64,000 nt of DNA, taken from NCBI RefSeq assembly GCF_949987515.2, contig NC_082689.1, positions 106,802,957 to 106,866,956 of the forward strand, given 5' to 3'. The notes under the pieces were generated by a model. That model was given only the letters and a program-made list of their open reading frames with translations, did no database searches and was not told the origin of the DNA. Within the stretch, counting starts at the first letter, position 1. The number at the start of each line of letters is the position of its first letter. Below are positions 19,674 to 31,480 of the stretch, one piece after another. The translations under genes and the position numbers were made by a program. Source of the DNA: Delphinus delphis. Taxonomy: Eukaryota; Chordata; Mammalia; Artiodactyla; Delphinidae.

Positions 19674-22600
19674 CAACCCCAAGGGATGAGGAAATATAAT
19701 CCTACCATATGCCTGGAAAGTGAAGAAACAATAATAATTGATGTATAGCCTCAATGTTCATAACACAGTGGAAAAAAATAAGGTTACAAATACCAGAAAA
19801 AGTCATACCCAGATGAGCATTGGAATAAAAGGGTATTTGCAATATTGCTTTTTCCTTCTCATCTACTATAAGTTATGTCATTTTCTTTCTTTTTTTTTTA
19901 TTGTGAGCCCACCAAAGAAAAATGTATCAGGCCTATAAACTAGTATAAGCTATTTTTAAACCTATAAGTCTAAATTTATACATTTTCATGTATGTATGAA
20001 TACATGTAGCCTGAATTTTAGTTTTATCTGAAATCAAATACTTGATTAATATCAAAATTAGCTTCTGTATTTAGTTACTATTACAGTTTTGGTGTTAGTT
20101 TATGCTAATGTCAACCTTAATTGGAAAACCAGTATCTGGAAAGTATTATTTTATTCCTTCTTTTTTTTGAAAGTCAAAGCAAATTTTCCAAATTAATTTT
20201 GTAATTAGTCACAAAGCCTGAACATGCATGGGGACAAAACCGTTTCTATATGCACATGTTGGTGTGTAGCTGAAAAACATGATGCATTTTTCCAGTTGCA
20301 CAAATGTCCCATTTAATGCTGCTTTTACGAATCTGTTGCCTCTGAAAGATTGTCCATATGTGTGTGTTTGGGTATAAGTATAAAACAGCTCACCACAGTG
20401 CACTGCTGACATATTTTCCCTCATGCTCTGAATACTGACCTACTCACTCTGGCAGCTGGAGAGCTGGCAAAGCAGATGGTGCTGCTTTTGGCCAATGAGG
20501 GCTGGTACACCATACTGTAAGTGCTCAAGGAAGTGAGCACCCCACTGGGCCATCTTGCACTGAGTACATCCCAGTGACTTCGGTTACTTGGCTTCTGTGG
20601 CTTCTTCTGTGGCTCCATATTTTATGTCTGGAAAAGTTGTTTTGATCCTTCAAGACTTGCAGAGGTGTTCAGGTGATGGCACATGAACTAAAGCAAAGAA
20701 CCAAAGGGAGATACTTACTCTGGATTATAAAATATACATGTTATGGTAGCTAGACGTGCTGTCTGAAAAAGGTGTGGGGAATGTGAAAATGACTAGGCAG
20801 TTAGAGGTTGGTAGAAATCCTTTGATATTGTGAGGGGCTTTAAGCATCTGGCAGCTGGAGAAATTTTAACCAATAAATGAATGAAGAAAGCTAAAAGAAA
20901 ATGTGGCCTGGGGTGGTTTATGCTGCAGGCAATTTGAATGCATCTCTATAGGGTCTGCTAAGAGCACTATAGTTCTAACTAATTGCCACCTGAAAAGCAT
21001 TACTATCTCCCGCTAAATGAAGGAGTGAAGGACAGTCTCTGTTCTGTCTCAGAGGATTCTTTACACACATGTGTTCTGGGTGCCACGGAATTCTATGACC
21101 TTGATTTGATAACTCAGGTCTCTGGTGTCTTAGCGATGGCATGCCTTTCACAGTTTAAATATGAAGGTATCTTCATCACTGAGTAGCCAGGTATTCACGT
21201 ACTTGAGCCTGTTCCATCACACCTGCTCTGTGGTGCTCTTTTGATCAAGGTAGGTATGATACCTCCCCCAGTTATTCATCAGTGCCCTTGGGTCTTTGGT
21301 GGATGTGTGCTTTCCTGCCTCAGGGCAACACTAATTTTATTTCTCATCCTCCACCAGGCCTGAATACACAGTTTACCTAAAGGTTAAGAATTATGAGTCT
21401 AATCAAGACGATGGAGCAGTTCCACTCCGTTAATGTTAATAGTGCATGGAAAGCACTCCCCATGGCTTCATTTTTTAAGCACAAGCCATTTTCATGTCTA
21501 TTTTCTCTTTCCGACTTTTTTCTTCCTGCACCACTTAATGAAAATCTAACGGTAGCAATGGCACCTACGTGGATGAAAGAGAAAAGCTGATAACTCTTCC
21601 TGCTCTTCTCTTTCTTATTCCTCAACTGGGCAGCATCCTTGAGACAGGTTAGTTTATTGATCAAGAACAGTCCATGGGAGAATAGGCCGAAAGGATGGGG
21701 AGTCGTCAAAAAGCTGTGCTGCAGATGAGTGTGATGGCACTCGTTCATCAAGTGAGAAAATGTGAACTTTCCTTTCATCCTGGAATGCAAAGGTCATTAC
21801 CTTTGCTTAGAGAGTGAATTTTGTAAAGGTTAAAACCAGTGACTGATGGTGATGTATCATGGTGATGTATCCCTGGCCTTGTCATGCTGCCTGGTATCAG
21901 GCTCTCTTGCCCTGCTTCGATATATACACAACCATTAGGCCTCCATCTCATCAATGAAAGCATGCCTTAGTCCTGTGTTTAGCCAGAAAATCCTCTGGCA
22001 TCCTCAGGAAATAGGGAAGACCTAGAAGTTGCACTAAGTTGTAGATTTCCCTTCACACTTTCAATCAGGGCTCCCTGATGGAGGGCCAAGGGGCTGAGAG
22101 ACCTTTAGCAACTAATTGAAAGGTTTAGGGGCAACTGTTTTGCATGACATCTGTTCCAGAGACATTGAGGGAAAGAGAGTAAATTGAACATATATCAAAT
22201 ATGTAGAAAGAAAGGTATCGCCTAGGAAACTGGGTGATGTATGGCTTTCAGAAGTATTTTATTTACCAGGATTTGGCAGGCTCCATATTATCTTCCCTGC
22301 ATGGGTCTCTTATTTCCGTATTTATTATCCTTATATATTATTTATTACATAATTTGTCATTATTTGAATATTCCTTATTTATTATCTTATTTGCCCCCAT
22401 GGGTCCTTTCTGACCCACACTTGAGCTCAGGTTTTCCCAAACCATGAGACACAGGAAGGTTTTATGTGGTACATGGATGGACTGATAAAACATTATCTGT
22501 ATGTTTATTGGAACACATGATAGGAAAATACAGATACAATTAGTGCATCAAACACATGGTTTCAAATCTCGTGTTACTAAGAGAGTACTGTCAGTTAAAA

Positions 22601-22759
22601 GGAAGTGAGTGCGTTTAAGGTCCATTAAGTTAAAAAGTTATGAACTAAGTAATAGTGCAGGAAGAAATGGTAATAAACTCAAACCTGGTTCTGCTATGGC
22701 AGAGGTTAGGGAGTGCTAGGATGGCTTTGGTTTCCCTAGAAACCTAGGCTGTGTTAGAC
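19674..22759. other. Long repeat-poor unassigned intronic stretch
   Basis: About 3.1 kb in which I recognise no transposable element, RNA gene or exon. Short open frames (for example 20421-20618 minus, 21377-21790 minus) show no domain. It is the longest repeat-poor stretch of the window. Confidence 0.45.
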
Positions 22760-23050
22760 TTCCATGTCACACACCTGGTCCCACTTCCAGAGTTGCCTTT
22801 CTCATGTAGCGCTGCTGGTGACATTTCTTCTCTCGTTCTTTTCCAAGGCCACCTTCTCCGTGAAGCCTGCTCTGATTCGTGCAGGCCGAGTTAGTGTCTG
22901 CTCTCTCCATTCCCTTTTTACCTGGTTCATCTTTTCATTGTATTGTTTATCCATTTTGATTATAGCCAGTTGCATACCTAGAGCTAGCATGCAAATAGTA
23001 TTCATTTTATATTCTCAGCACCTAGGTCTGAATTTAGAAGATGCTAAACC
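22760..23050 (+). mobile_element. L2 fragment
   Basis: TTTTCCAAGGCCACCTTCTC, CGTGAAGCCTGCTCTGATTC, TGTTTATCCATTTTGATTATA and TATATTCTCAGCACCTAGGT follow the L2 3' half in sense. Confidence 0.6.
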
Positions 23051-23189
23051 ATTAGGTTTGATCATATAATTTCTCCAGACTTCTGTTAGAAAAGTCACCA
23101 ATGAGTTCCACAGTTGCCAAACCCCATGGTGGTACTGAGAATTGATTTCTTGATTTAGTACAGTAGATCACTTTTTCCTCTTTGGAATA

Positions 23190-24200
23190 CGTGCTTCACT
23201 GGACTTGGAAGACACAACACTCTCTAGTTTTCTCCCTACCTAACTGTGCTTTCCATACCTTCTTTGGTTCTTTGTTTTCTCCTCATACCTAAAATGAGGA
23301 GTCGGTCTCAGGGCTCTGCCCTAACTCTTTTCTTCCTCTGTGCATTCTCCTTTGGGGCTGCAAGTCAGTCTCATGCTGGAGATCCAAATTTAGGTCTCCA
23401 GCCAAGGTTCCTTTTCTAAATGCAGGAGGCATACACATCTGCTCCTCCAGCATGCTGTCCCAGATGTGTAAATGGCAACTCATTCTGTCAGATGCTCAGA
23501 CCAAGAAACCTTGGAGTTATCCTGGATCCCTCTTTTCCCTATGCGTTCTCCTTGCTGGCTGTGATCAAAATAGATTTAGACTGTAAACCACTCTCACCAC
23601 CAACTTGGCCTTTCTCCAGGCCCAAGTTGCATCGTCTCTAATTTGGATTGTTATGATTGCTTCCTAAATGGATTTTCTTGCTTCTTCCCATCACACATTT
23701 TTTAAAATATAGATTTATTTTATTTTATGTATTTGTTAGTTTATTTATTTATTTATGTTTGTGTTGGGTCTTCGTTGCTGCATGGAGGCTTTCTCTAGTT
23801 GCGGTGAGAGGGGCTACTCTTTGTTGAGGTGCCCGGGTTTCTCATTGCGGTTGCTTCTCTTGTTGCAGAGCACGGGCTCTAGGTGTGCGGGCTTCAGTAG
23901 TTGTGGCACGTGGGCTTAGTAGTTGTAGTTCATGGGCTTAGTTGCTCCGCGGCATGTGGGATCTTCCTGGACCAGGGCTTGAACCTGTGTCCCCTGCACT
24001 GGTAGTCAGATTCTTAACCACTGCACCACCGGGGAAGCCCCCATCACACTGTTCAGTTTGTTCTCAGTATAAAAGCCTAAGTGTGTTTCTTTCTGATCAC
24101 AAAGATCCAAAGTCTCCCCATCTCACTTAAAGAAAGACCAGTGACTGCCCAGGCCTTCCATAATTTGGACCCACTTGAAGCCTCTATATTTTAGCCAATA
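23190..24200 (+). mobile_element. L2 LINE internal portion, split by a CHR SINE
   Basis: Sense L2 ORF-region blocks: GACACAACACTCTCTAGTTT, CTCAGGGCTCTGCCCTAACTC, CTGGAGATCCAAATTTAGG, CCAAGAAACCTTGGAGTTATC, CTGGATCCCTCTTTTCC. It resumes after the SINE with AAAGTCTCCCCATCTCACTTA and GGCCTTCCATAATTTGGACC. Coding capacity is lost. Confidence 0.75.
23697..24039 (-). mobile_element. CHR-1-type SINE, long older form
   Basis: On the minus strand: GGGCTTCCCCGGTGGTGCAG, GTTCAAGCCCTGGTCCAGG (B box region), then the extra body block AACTACAACTACTAAGCCC that the short cetacean copies lack, and an AAATAAATAAATAAAC tail. Target-site duplication CCCATCACAC at 23687-23696 and 24040-24049. CHR-1 is the older family shared more widely in Cetruminantia; the placement here is inferred from the extra body segment and higher divergence. 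Confidence 0.85.
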
Positions 24201-24214
24201 GTTTTTCCCTTTCT

Positions 24215-24860
24215 TTGATTACAGTGCTCCTAGCAGGTGGGAAGTGATATTTCCATATGGTTTTGAATTTTATTTCTTAATAAAATAATAATTAATGATG
24301 CCCAAAGTCTTTTCATGTGCTTGTTGGTCACTTGTATATCTTCTTTGGACCAATGTCTGCTCAAATTCTTTGCCCATTTTCAATTTGGATTTTTGTCTTT
24401 TTGTTGTTAAGACAAAATCCTGAATACTATCCTATCCTGAATACTAGACTCTTCTCAAATATATGATTGTGAATATTTTCTCCCATTCTCTAGGCTGTCT
24501 CTTAACTTTCTTTATTTTATTTTATTTTTTTTTCCTTTTGCGGTATGCAGGCCTCTCACTGCTGTGGCCTCTCCCGTTGCGGAGCACAGGCTCCGGACAC
24601 GCAGGCTCAGCGGCCATGGCTCATGGGCCCAGCTGCTCTGCGGCATGTGGGATCCTCCCGGACCGGGGCACGAACCCGTGTCCCCTGCATCGGCAGGCAG
24701 ACTCTCAACCACTGCGCCACTGGGGAAGCCCTCTTAACTTTCTTGATAGTGTCCTTTGATGTAAAGTTTTTAATGAAGTCCAATTATCTGTTTTTTCTTT
24801 TGTTGTTTGCACTTTTGGTGTCAAAACTAAAATCCACCTTAGAGCCTTTGAATTTGTTCC
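24215..24860 (-). mobile_element. Ancient L1 (L1M-type) fragment, split by a CHR SINE
   Basis: CAGGTGGGAAGTGATATTTCC, CTTTTCATGTGCTTGTTGGTC, TTTGCCCATTTTCAATTTGG, TTTTCTCCCATTCTCTAGGC and, after the SINE, TTGATAGTGTCCTTTGATG follow old L1 ORF2 in reverse. Confidence 0.75.
24513..24730 (-). mobile_element. CHR-type SINE (cetacean short form)
   Basis: Same body as the copy at 11172, with a TTTTATTTTATTTT-type tail. Target-site duplication CTCTTAACTTTCTT at 24499-24512 and 24731-24744. Confidence 0.92.
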
Positions 24861-25429
24861 TCTGCCTGCAAAGGTCTTTTCTAATTCACCACATGCCTTG
24901 CTTCTTTATCTGTTTCAGAAGTTTGCATAAATATAACCCTTCAATTTTTACCATATTTATAATTGGAACCCTTCCTTGACTGAGCACTCTCTAGCCCCAT
25001 TTTTTTTACTTCATCAGTTATTTCCGTATGATGAAATTTGCTTACTTATGTATGCACGTTTCCAAACTTAAGTTAGATAAGATAGGGACTAGTGGCTGTT
25101 TACAAACTGTCACATTCCCCATGTCTGGAGCAGAGCCTGCTACCTGCTGCTGGTGCTTGCAGGGAAGTTCATCTTGTCACCAGGAGACTGATTCTTGCTG
25201 TGGATAACCAGTTTTATGTCCCTTTCCTCACCTACCTTTGATTTCCGCTGTTATTTCATCATTGGTGTAATTATCAGCATAATCATCACTATCCAGCAAT
25301 ATTTAGAAAGGTTCCACCTCCTCATGGGGCCAAGCTAAGTATAGCTATAGAAGCACATATCTGGGCTTTTTTGGGACACTCTTGATTTAAAAATAAGTTT
25401 ATTGAGCAATGTAACCCAATTTTTGCTTC
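24861..25429. other. Unassigned intronic sequence
   Basis: Nothing recognised. Confidence 0.4.
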
Positions 25430-25620
25430 AAAAAACATGGGCTTAAGAAACAGTGATAATGCAGCACTGCTTATGAGCTGAGCTTATGACCTTACATCCA
25501 TGCCATGGCTTTTTGGAACCACAGTTTCCTCAACTGCAAAATAAGATTGTTATGAGGATTAAAGAAAATCATTCCTGAGGGACCATTCACAATGTGAATT
25601 GTGTCCTCAATTTCATTTGC
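25430..25620 (+). mobile_element. MIR SINE
   Basis: GAACCACAGTTTCCTCAACTG, CAAAATAAGATTGTTATGAGG and ATTAAAGAAAATCATTCC follow the MIR 3' half in sense. Confidence 0.65.
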
Positions 25621-26069
25621 TAGTAAGTGGGGCATAGCATACTTTAAATGGTAGCTATTATAAGGAGTATTAAACTTATTAGTAATAATAACTGTGTTGC
25701 CTTAAAGAATTGGAATACTCAGTCCTAAAGCACTGTATCTTCGTAAAAAATTAACCTGTGTTCAGAATGTGCTTTCTTAACGGATTTAACTAGTGATTAC
25801 AGTGGTGGTGTTGATGATTATTAAAATGAAATATACTGAATGAGGAATTCACAGTTCCTGATAGGGTATTAGTAATCAATGTCATAAATACTGTCAAGGT
25901 ATCTGTGAGTTACATTTTTTTCCCTGCCTCTTAGCCTGGTTTTCTAAATATTTCAGCTAACCTGTGTCTCTTTAAGGCCTTAAGTATGAGGACACATTTT
26001 AATAATCTCAATAGGCTTTGTTCATGGGGACCACTTTGTGTACAAAATAAGGTATCTACCAGGATAATA
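25621..26069. other. Unassigned intronic sequence
   Basis: AT-rich, with no recognisable family. Confidence 0.4.
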
Positions 26070-26285
26070 AAAGCAATTTCTATTTATTGAACACCTACTC
26101 TGTGCTAGAAAACTAGGCTACTTACTTTGTGCATTAAATGATTCAATCATCACTTGTACTATTTTTCTGATTTTGCCAAGAAGCACCTGAAGCACAGAGA
26201 ACTAGGAATTGCTGCAGTCACACAGCTGTAAGGGAAAAATGGGGATTTCAACTCAGTTTTCTTTTTCCTGACATCAAAGCCCTAA
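26070..26285 (-). mobile_element. MIR SINE
   Basis: TTATTGAACACCTACTCTGTG, ATTAAATGATTCAATCATCA, TGAAGCACAGAGAACTAGG and CAGTCACACAGCTGTAAGGG are clear reversed MIR blocks. Confidence 0.8.
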
Positions 26286-27300
26286 AATATTTTCAAAATA
26301 ATAATGTGCTGATTTTTAAAATAATTTTATTAAAATGTATTTAACATGCTGTAACATTTGCACATTCAAAGTCTATAGTTTGTGGTTTTAGGTATACTCA
26401 TAGAGTTGTAAATATCACTACCGTCTTATTTTTAAGAACATTTTTAACATCTCCAAAATAATATCCTACATATTTGCATATTCCCCATTTTGGCTCCCAA
26501 ACTGCCTTCCTGCCCACAAAGCCCCAGCCCCAAGCAAATACTAATCTACCTTCTGTATTTATGTATTTTCTTATTCTAGACATTTCACATAAGTGTCCTC
26601 ATATGATGTGTGGTCTTTTGTAACCGGAAATTTTTACTTAGCATAATGTTTCAGAAATTCACCCATGTGGTAGCATGTATCTGTGTTTAATTCTCTTCTA
26701 TTGCCAATTATTATTCTATATATTAATCATTAATTAATCATATATTAATTATTAATATATGGATATACCACATTTTCTTTATCCACTTATCAGCTTATGA
26801 GCATTTTAAATTATTTCCATGTTTGTGGCCATCATGAATAATGCTGCTGTAGACATTAATGTACAATTTTTGCATAGAAATAGGTTTTCCTTTCTCTTGG
26901 ATATGGAATAACTGGGTGTGGAATAACTGGGTCATATGGAAACTCTGTCTTTAGCACTTTGAGGAACTGCCAAACCATTTTCCAAAGTTGCTGCACTGTT
27001 TTACACTCCCATCATCAGTGTGTGAAGGTTCCAATTTCAGCACATCCTTGCCAGCGTTTGTTACCGTCTTTCTTATTTTAGCTATTTAAGTGGGTGTGAA
27101 GTGGTATCTCATTGTGACCTTGTCATTTTCCTGATCACTCATTGCTGACCACCTTTTCATGTGCTATTGGGGCCTTTTATTTCTTCTTTAGAGAAATGTC
27201 TATTCACATTTTGAACCCATTTTTAAATTGGATTGTCTTTTTATTGTTGATGTGTAAGAACTCTTAATATATTCTGAATAATACTCTCTTATCAGATATA

Positions 27301-27629
27301 GGCATACCTCAGAGATATTGTGCATTCAGTTCCAGACCATTGCAATAAGGTGAAAATCATAATAACGCGAGTCACATGATTTTTTCGTTCCCAGTGCATA
27401 TAAAAGTTACGTTCACACTATATTATAGTCTATTAAGTGTGCAGTAAAATTATAGCTGAAAAAACAATGTACATACCTCGATTAAAAATACTTTATTGCT
27501 AAAAAATGCTAAACATTATCTGGCAACACAGGGTTGCCACAAACCTTCAATTTGTACAAAAAAAAAAAAAAAAAACACAGTACCTGTGAAGTACAGTAAA
27601 GCAAAGCATAATAAAATGAAGTATGCTTG
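27301..27629. mobile_element. Tigger1-type DNA transposon, internally deleted
   Basis: The left end, GGCATACCTCAGAGATATTG, and right end, reading in reverse AAGCATACTTCATTTTATTA, are the degenerate terminal inverted repeats of Tigger1 (pogo/mariner superfamily), flanked by TA. Inside, the element passes from the left arm (TAAAAATACTTTATTGCTAAA) straight into the right arm (AGGGTTGCCACAAACCTTCAA); the transposase gene is gone. The poly(A) run at 27557 is internal. Confidence 0.85.
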
Positions 27630-28603
27630 TATGTGATTTGAAAATACTTTTTTCCTGTTCTGTGGGATGTCTTTTCACTTCTTGATGGTGTCCTCTGACG
27701 CTCAGCTTTTTACTTTTAGTCAAATCCAATTTACCTCTTTTATCTTTTGTCATTTGTGGTTTTGGTGTTGTTATATGCAGGAAACCATTACCTAATCCAA
27801 GGTCTCAAAGACTTATCCTTGTGTTTTCTTCCAGGATTTTTATAGTTTTAGTTCTTCAATTTAGATCTAAGATTCATTTTAAGTTAATTTTTATTCATGG
27901 TGTAAGACAGGGGTTCACATTCATCGTTTTGCAGGTACTATACAATTGAATCAGCAATATTTGTTTAAAAAACTAATATTTCCCATTGAATAGTCTGGGT
28001 ACCCTTGTCTAAAATAATTTGACCATGAATGTAAATGCTTATTTCTGCACTCTCAATTATATTCCATTGATCTATTTGCCCTTTTTCAAGTATCACACTG
28101 CCTCAATTACGATAGTGCCGTATTAGGTTGTGAAATTGAGAAGTATGCATCCTCTAACTCGATTAAGCCTTTATCAAAATTGTTTGGCTCTTGAATTTCC
28201 ATGTGAATGTTAGGATTCCCATGTCATGTTAATTTCTGCAAAGAAAAAGCTTTAATGTTGCTGAGTTGTGTAGATCTGTAGATCAATTAGAGAGTTATTG
28301 CCATCTTAACAACATTAATTCTTCTGATCCATAACAGTGAGATATCTTTCCATTTGTTTAGATCTTCTTTAATTTATGTAAACAATGTTTCCTAGTGTAT
28401 GAGTCTTGAAATTTCTCTGCTAAATTTATTCCTAGGTTTTTTCTTCTTTTTGATTCTGTCTTCTTATTTTATTTTTTTATTTTTATATATCTAGTTATTT
28501 TATTACATATTGTTTTCTTAATTTTATTTTTGGATTATTCATTGCTGGGATATAAGAATACAATTAAATTTTGTATATCCATCTTATATCCTGCTGGATT
28601 CTT

Positions 28604-28838
28604 TTTTTTTTCTTTTTAACATCTTTATTGGAGTATAATTGCTTTACAATGGTGTGTTAGTTTCTGCTTTATAACAAAGTGAATCAGTTATACATACACA
28701 TATGTTCCCGTATCTCTTCCCTCTTACATCTCCCTCCCTCCCACCCTCCCTATCCCACCCCTCTAGGTGGTTTCACCGAGCTGATCTCCCTGTGCTATGC
28801 AGCTGCTTCCCACTAGCTATCTATTTTACATTTGGTAG
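28604..28838 (-). mobile_element. Short L1 3' end with target-site duplication
   Basis: T-run, ACATCTTTATTGGAGTATAA, then the 3' UTR through CCACTAGCTATCTATTTTAC. TGCTGGATTCTT at 28592-28603 and 28839-28850 is a 12-bp target-site duplication inside the old L1M. Little diverged, so relatively recent. Confidence 0.9.
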
Positions 28839-28929
28839 TGCTGGATTCTTGAACTCATTTATTAATTCTGTAATTTTTAATTGAATTCCTTAGGATTTTC
28901 TATACACTAAGATTCTCTATCCCTTCGTC

Positions 28930-29043
28930 ACAAAATAAGCTTCCTCCAGGACAGGAACAATGATCATCTCTTTGCATCCCCATGGCTTAGATCAGTGCCT
29001 GACACACAGTAGGCACTCAGTGAATGTTTATGAAATAAAATGA
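28930..29043 (+). mobile_element. L2 3' end
   Basis: TCCAGGACAGGAACAATGATC, AGATCAGTGCCTGACACACAG, TAGGCACTCAGTGAATGTTT: canonical L2 terminal blocks. Confidence 0.75.
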
Positions 29044-29489
29044 ACTTTGTACACCTTTCATTTCAGAATCCCAAACACATGGCAGGCAGGGCATGTTAAA
29101 GTCTCTGCTACAAACCCATTTCAAACAGGAAAGCAAAGCAGGGAGAATTGTCTGCACCACCCACATACACCTTCCTAGAGAAGTGAATGGCCAGAGGCAA
29201 AGCCACAGAAACAGGCAGGCCTTGGGAAGGCACAGCGGGGATTCATCATTTTCCTTTTAGGAGGCACCTCTGTGGTGAGCGAGACCTAAACCTGCGAAAT
29301 GACAGATCTCAGGTAGCTGAGCTGAGCTAAGCACCTGCCCTACCTGGTGATGCATAAATTGGGGAAAGCGGTGTCTAGGAAGGAGCAGTTTTGTCATTTC
29401 CTAACAAGCAAAGCTTGCCATACCACCTCAGTTTTCTATGGCTATTGTAAAATAACCTCTACCACCATTATCGCCTCACTGCTTTTGAT
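29044..29489. other. Unassigned intronic sequence
   Basis: Nothing recognised. Confidence 0.4.
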
Positions 29490-29700
29490 TCTAAAACACT
29501 TCAGGGTTTACAAAACAGTCACCTCTGGTGATCCTCAGAGCAGCCCTATTTCGAGGGACACAGGATAGGGTATCTTTATTCTCCATTTTACAAGTGAGAA
29601 AACTGAAGCCAAGGAACTTTCCCCAAATCACTAATCAAGGTAAGGGAAAGAGCTGAGCCTAGAACCCAGGTTTCTGGCTAACGGTCCCATTTGCTTTTAT
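29490..29700 (-). mobile_element. MIR SINE
   Basis: CTTTATTCTCCATTTTACAAG, TGAGAAAACTGAAGCCAAGG and GCCTAGAACCCAGGTTTCTG follow reversed MIR. Confidence 0.75.
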
Positions 29701-29989
29701 TGTTTCTCTAGAGTTCAAAGCGAAATGAATTTCTTGGCTAATTCTTCGGGGTACATGGCCGTTCACCTTCTCAAGTGGTTCAGTATCCATCCAACTCTGC
29801 AGCTGCCTCTTCCTCTCTCTACCTTCTCTTTAGTCTATGGACAAACTAGTTTCTACAGTCTTTAACTCTGGATTTTTGATGGAGTGGACATTTTTTCTGA
29901 TTCTCAGATGGGCATCCTGAAAAAAGTATATCACTTCTAGTCAGATGCTTTCAAGGTTCTGTGACAGATTTCTCATTTGAATGAGGGTC

Positions 29990-30310
29990 AGCCAAACTTC
30001 TCTTTGTCCTTTAAGTTGCAGCTTAGATGGAATGTCCTCTGGGAAGCTTTTTCGGATTCCCTAGATTGCCCTCTTCCTTCCTCAGCTTCCCCAGCCTCCT
30101 GTACTTTTCTCTACAGAAACATTAACAGTATCACTCTTTGATGTTATTCCTGTGACATGTTTTCACCTTCTCCTTACTGATCTGAGTCAGCAACAAGGGT
30201 AACGTATCTAGGAAAGCCAAGATTTCATTTTCCCAGCCATATCCCTGCGTCTCCCACCAAGCCTGCCACGTAGTGGGCTCCTGTGAGCATTTTTCAAATG
30301 ACTGATATTA
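29990..30310 (+). mobile_element. L2 3' portion
   Basis: TAAGTTGCAGCTTAGATGGAA, TGTCCTCTGGGAAGCTTTTT and CCAAGCCTGCCACGTAGTGG follow the L2 3' end in sense. Confidence 0.65.
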
Positions 30311-31480
30311 ATCTTTCCAGTTATCCAATCTTAGAAGTTCCTCCTTCGGTGAGGATTCTCCAGGACAGTAGCTTCATATCTACTAAGTCTAACATCTGCA
30401 TCCTTCAGGGGAATTTTCTGTTGGTTACTTTTATTCCTGAGTATGTGGCAAACTTTCCCTTTCTTTGCATGTCTCATATATTTCTTTGAAAACTGGATAT
30501 TTTAGATAATATGCTGTAACAAATCTGTTATCAGATTTCTCTTCACTCCAAGGTTTGTTGTTTTCTGCCGGATTTTTGTTACTGTTGTTTTCCTTGTTGT
30601 TGCTTATTCATTTAGTGACTTTCCTGGACTAATGCTTTATGTTTTGTATTTTCTGCAGTATGTAGCACCTGAGTTCTCGGCTAGTTTTTTGTTTGTTTTT
30701 GTTTTAAGCTCTTGCTTTTATTTTTAAACCTGATATCCTAAGGATTAAACCTGGGACACCTGGGTCAGTATAATTTCGTGGTCAGTTGATGACTAGTCAG
30801 AAGATTTCCTTAAATGTCTTGCATATGTATCTTCCACTCATTGGCAAGGGCATCTATGTGACAAGGCACACTTTTGAACTTCAGGCATCTTACAGGACAG
30901 CCTTGGCCATCACTTTCGGCTTGTGCAGGGCCCTCAAGGTCAGCCAGAAGTAAATGAATGGTGCTTTCTTCTTTCCCTGATTATCCGGGATGTGCATATT
31001 CTTGCAGCCTTTGAGATCACCAGAAATGTGTATGAGCTTTCCAAAGTCTCTGTGGTCTTCTAGTTCTCCAAGATTTCCTACTAAATTCCACACTAAGGTC
31101 TTGTTTGTTCTGACAGAAATCATAACATGAAGCCACTGAGATGTCGCCGGCGCTATGCTATTGTTTTGATAATGTCCTGAAGTTGAGCCCTCTCCTCCCC
31201 ACCCGACCTTGCTCGGACTGAAATAGTCACCCCACTGTGAAAGTAGAGATTTCCCAGCGAAATGGGAGTTTGGACAAAATATTGACTGTGGTCTGATGAT
31301 GGTGCTTTTAATGGAGCACCTGGTCTCTCCATGGTCTGCAAGACAGCAAGTTCTCACTACCAAGCCACTGAGCTGGGGAGGGGGAGAAAATCCCATGCCC
31401 ACTGTCTACCTGAGTTTTAATACTTACACTTGGATAGGCAGTTTTGGGTTGGTTCTATGCAGTTTTGTTGTCTTAGAGGC
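30311..31480 (-). mobile_element. Probable ancient LINE (L1M-like) sequence
   Basis: CTTTGCATGTCTCATATATTT, TGAAAACTGGATATTTTAGAT, AGTGACTTTCCTGGACTAATG and CAGTTGATGACTAGTCAGAAG resemble a widespread diverged L1M-type region. Orientation is inferred from T-richness. The 170-codon open frame at 30890-31402 (minus) lies in this stretch and shows no domain. Confidence 0.4.

Larger units (their letters stand above)
26320..28920 (-). mobile_element. Ancient L1 (L1M-type), long copy with two later insertions
   Basis: Minus-strand old L1: 3' UTR (ATTTAACATGCTGTAACATTT, CATTTTTAACATCTCC) followed by ORF2 C-terminal blocks (CTGGGTCATATGGAAACTCTG, CATCCTTGCCAGCGTTTG, GTGAAGTGGTATCTCATTG, CTTTTCATGTGCTATTGGG) and further upstream ORF2 (TTATTCCTAGGTTTTTTC). 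Very diverged, no open frame. Interrupted by Tigger1 at 27301-27629 and a young L1 at 28604-28838. Confidence 0.8.

Noticed and set aside
20421..20618. Short minus-strand frame (MEPQKKPQKPSN start), checked for a histone-like retropseudogene
   Set aside because: A few words such as GELAK recall H2B on the other strand, but order and frame do not hold together over more than about ten residues.
30890..31402. 170-codon open frame on the minus strand
   Set aside because: No recognisable domain, lies in probable old LINE sequence, and neither splice sites nor conservation can be shown. A chance frame is the simpler reading.
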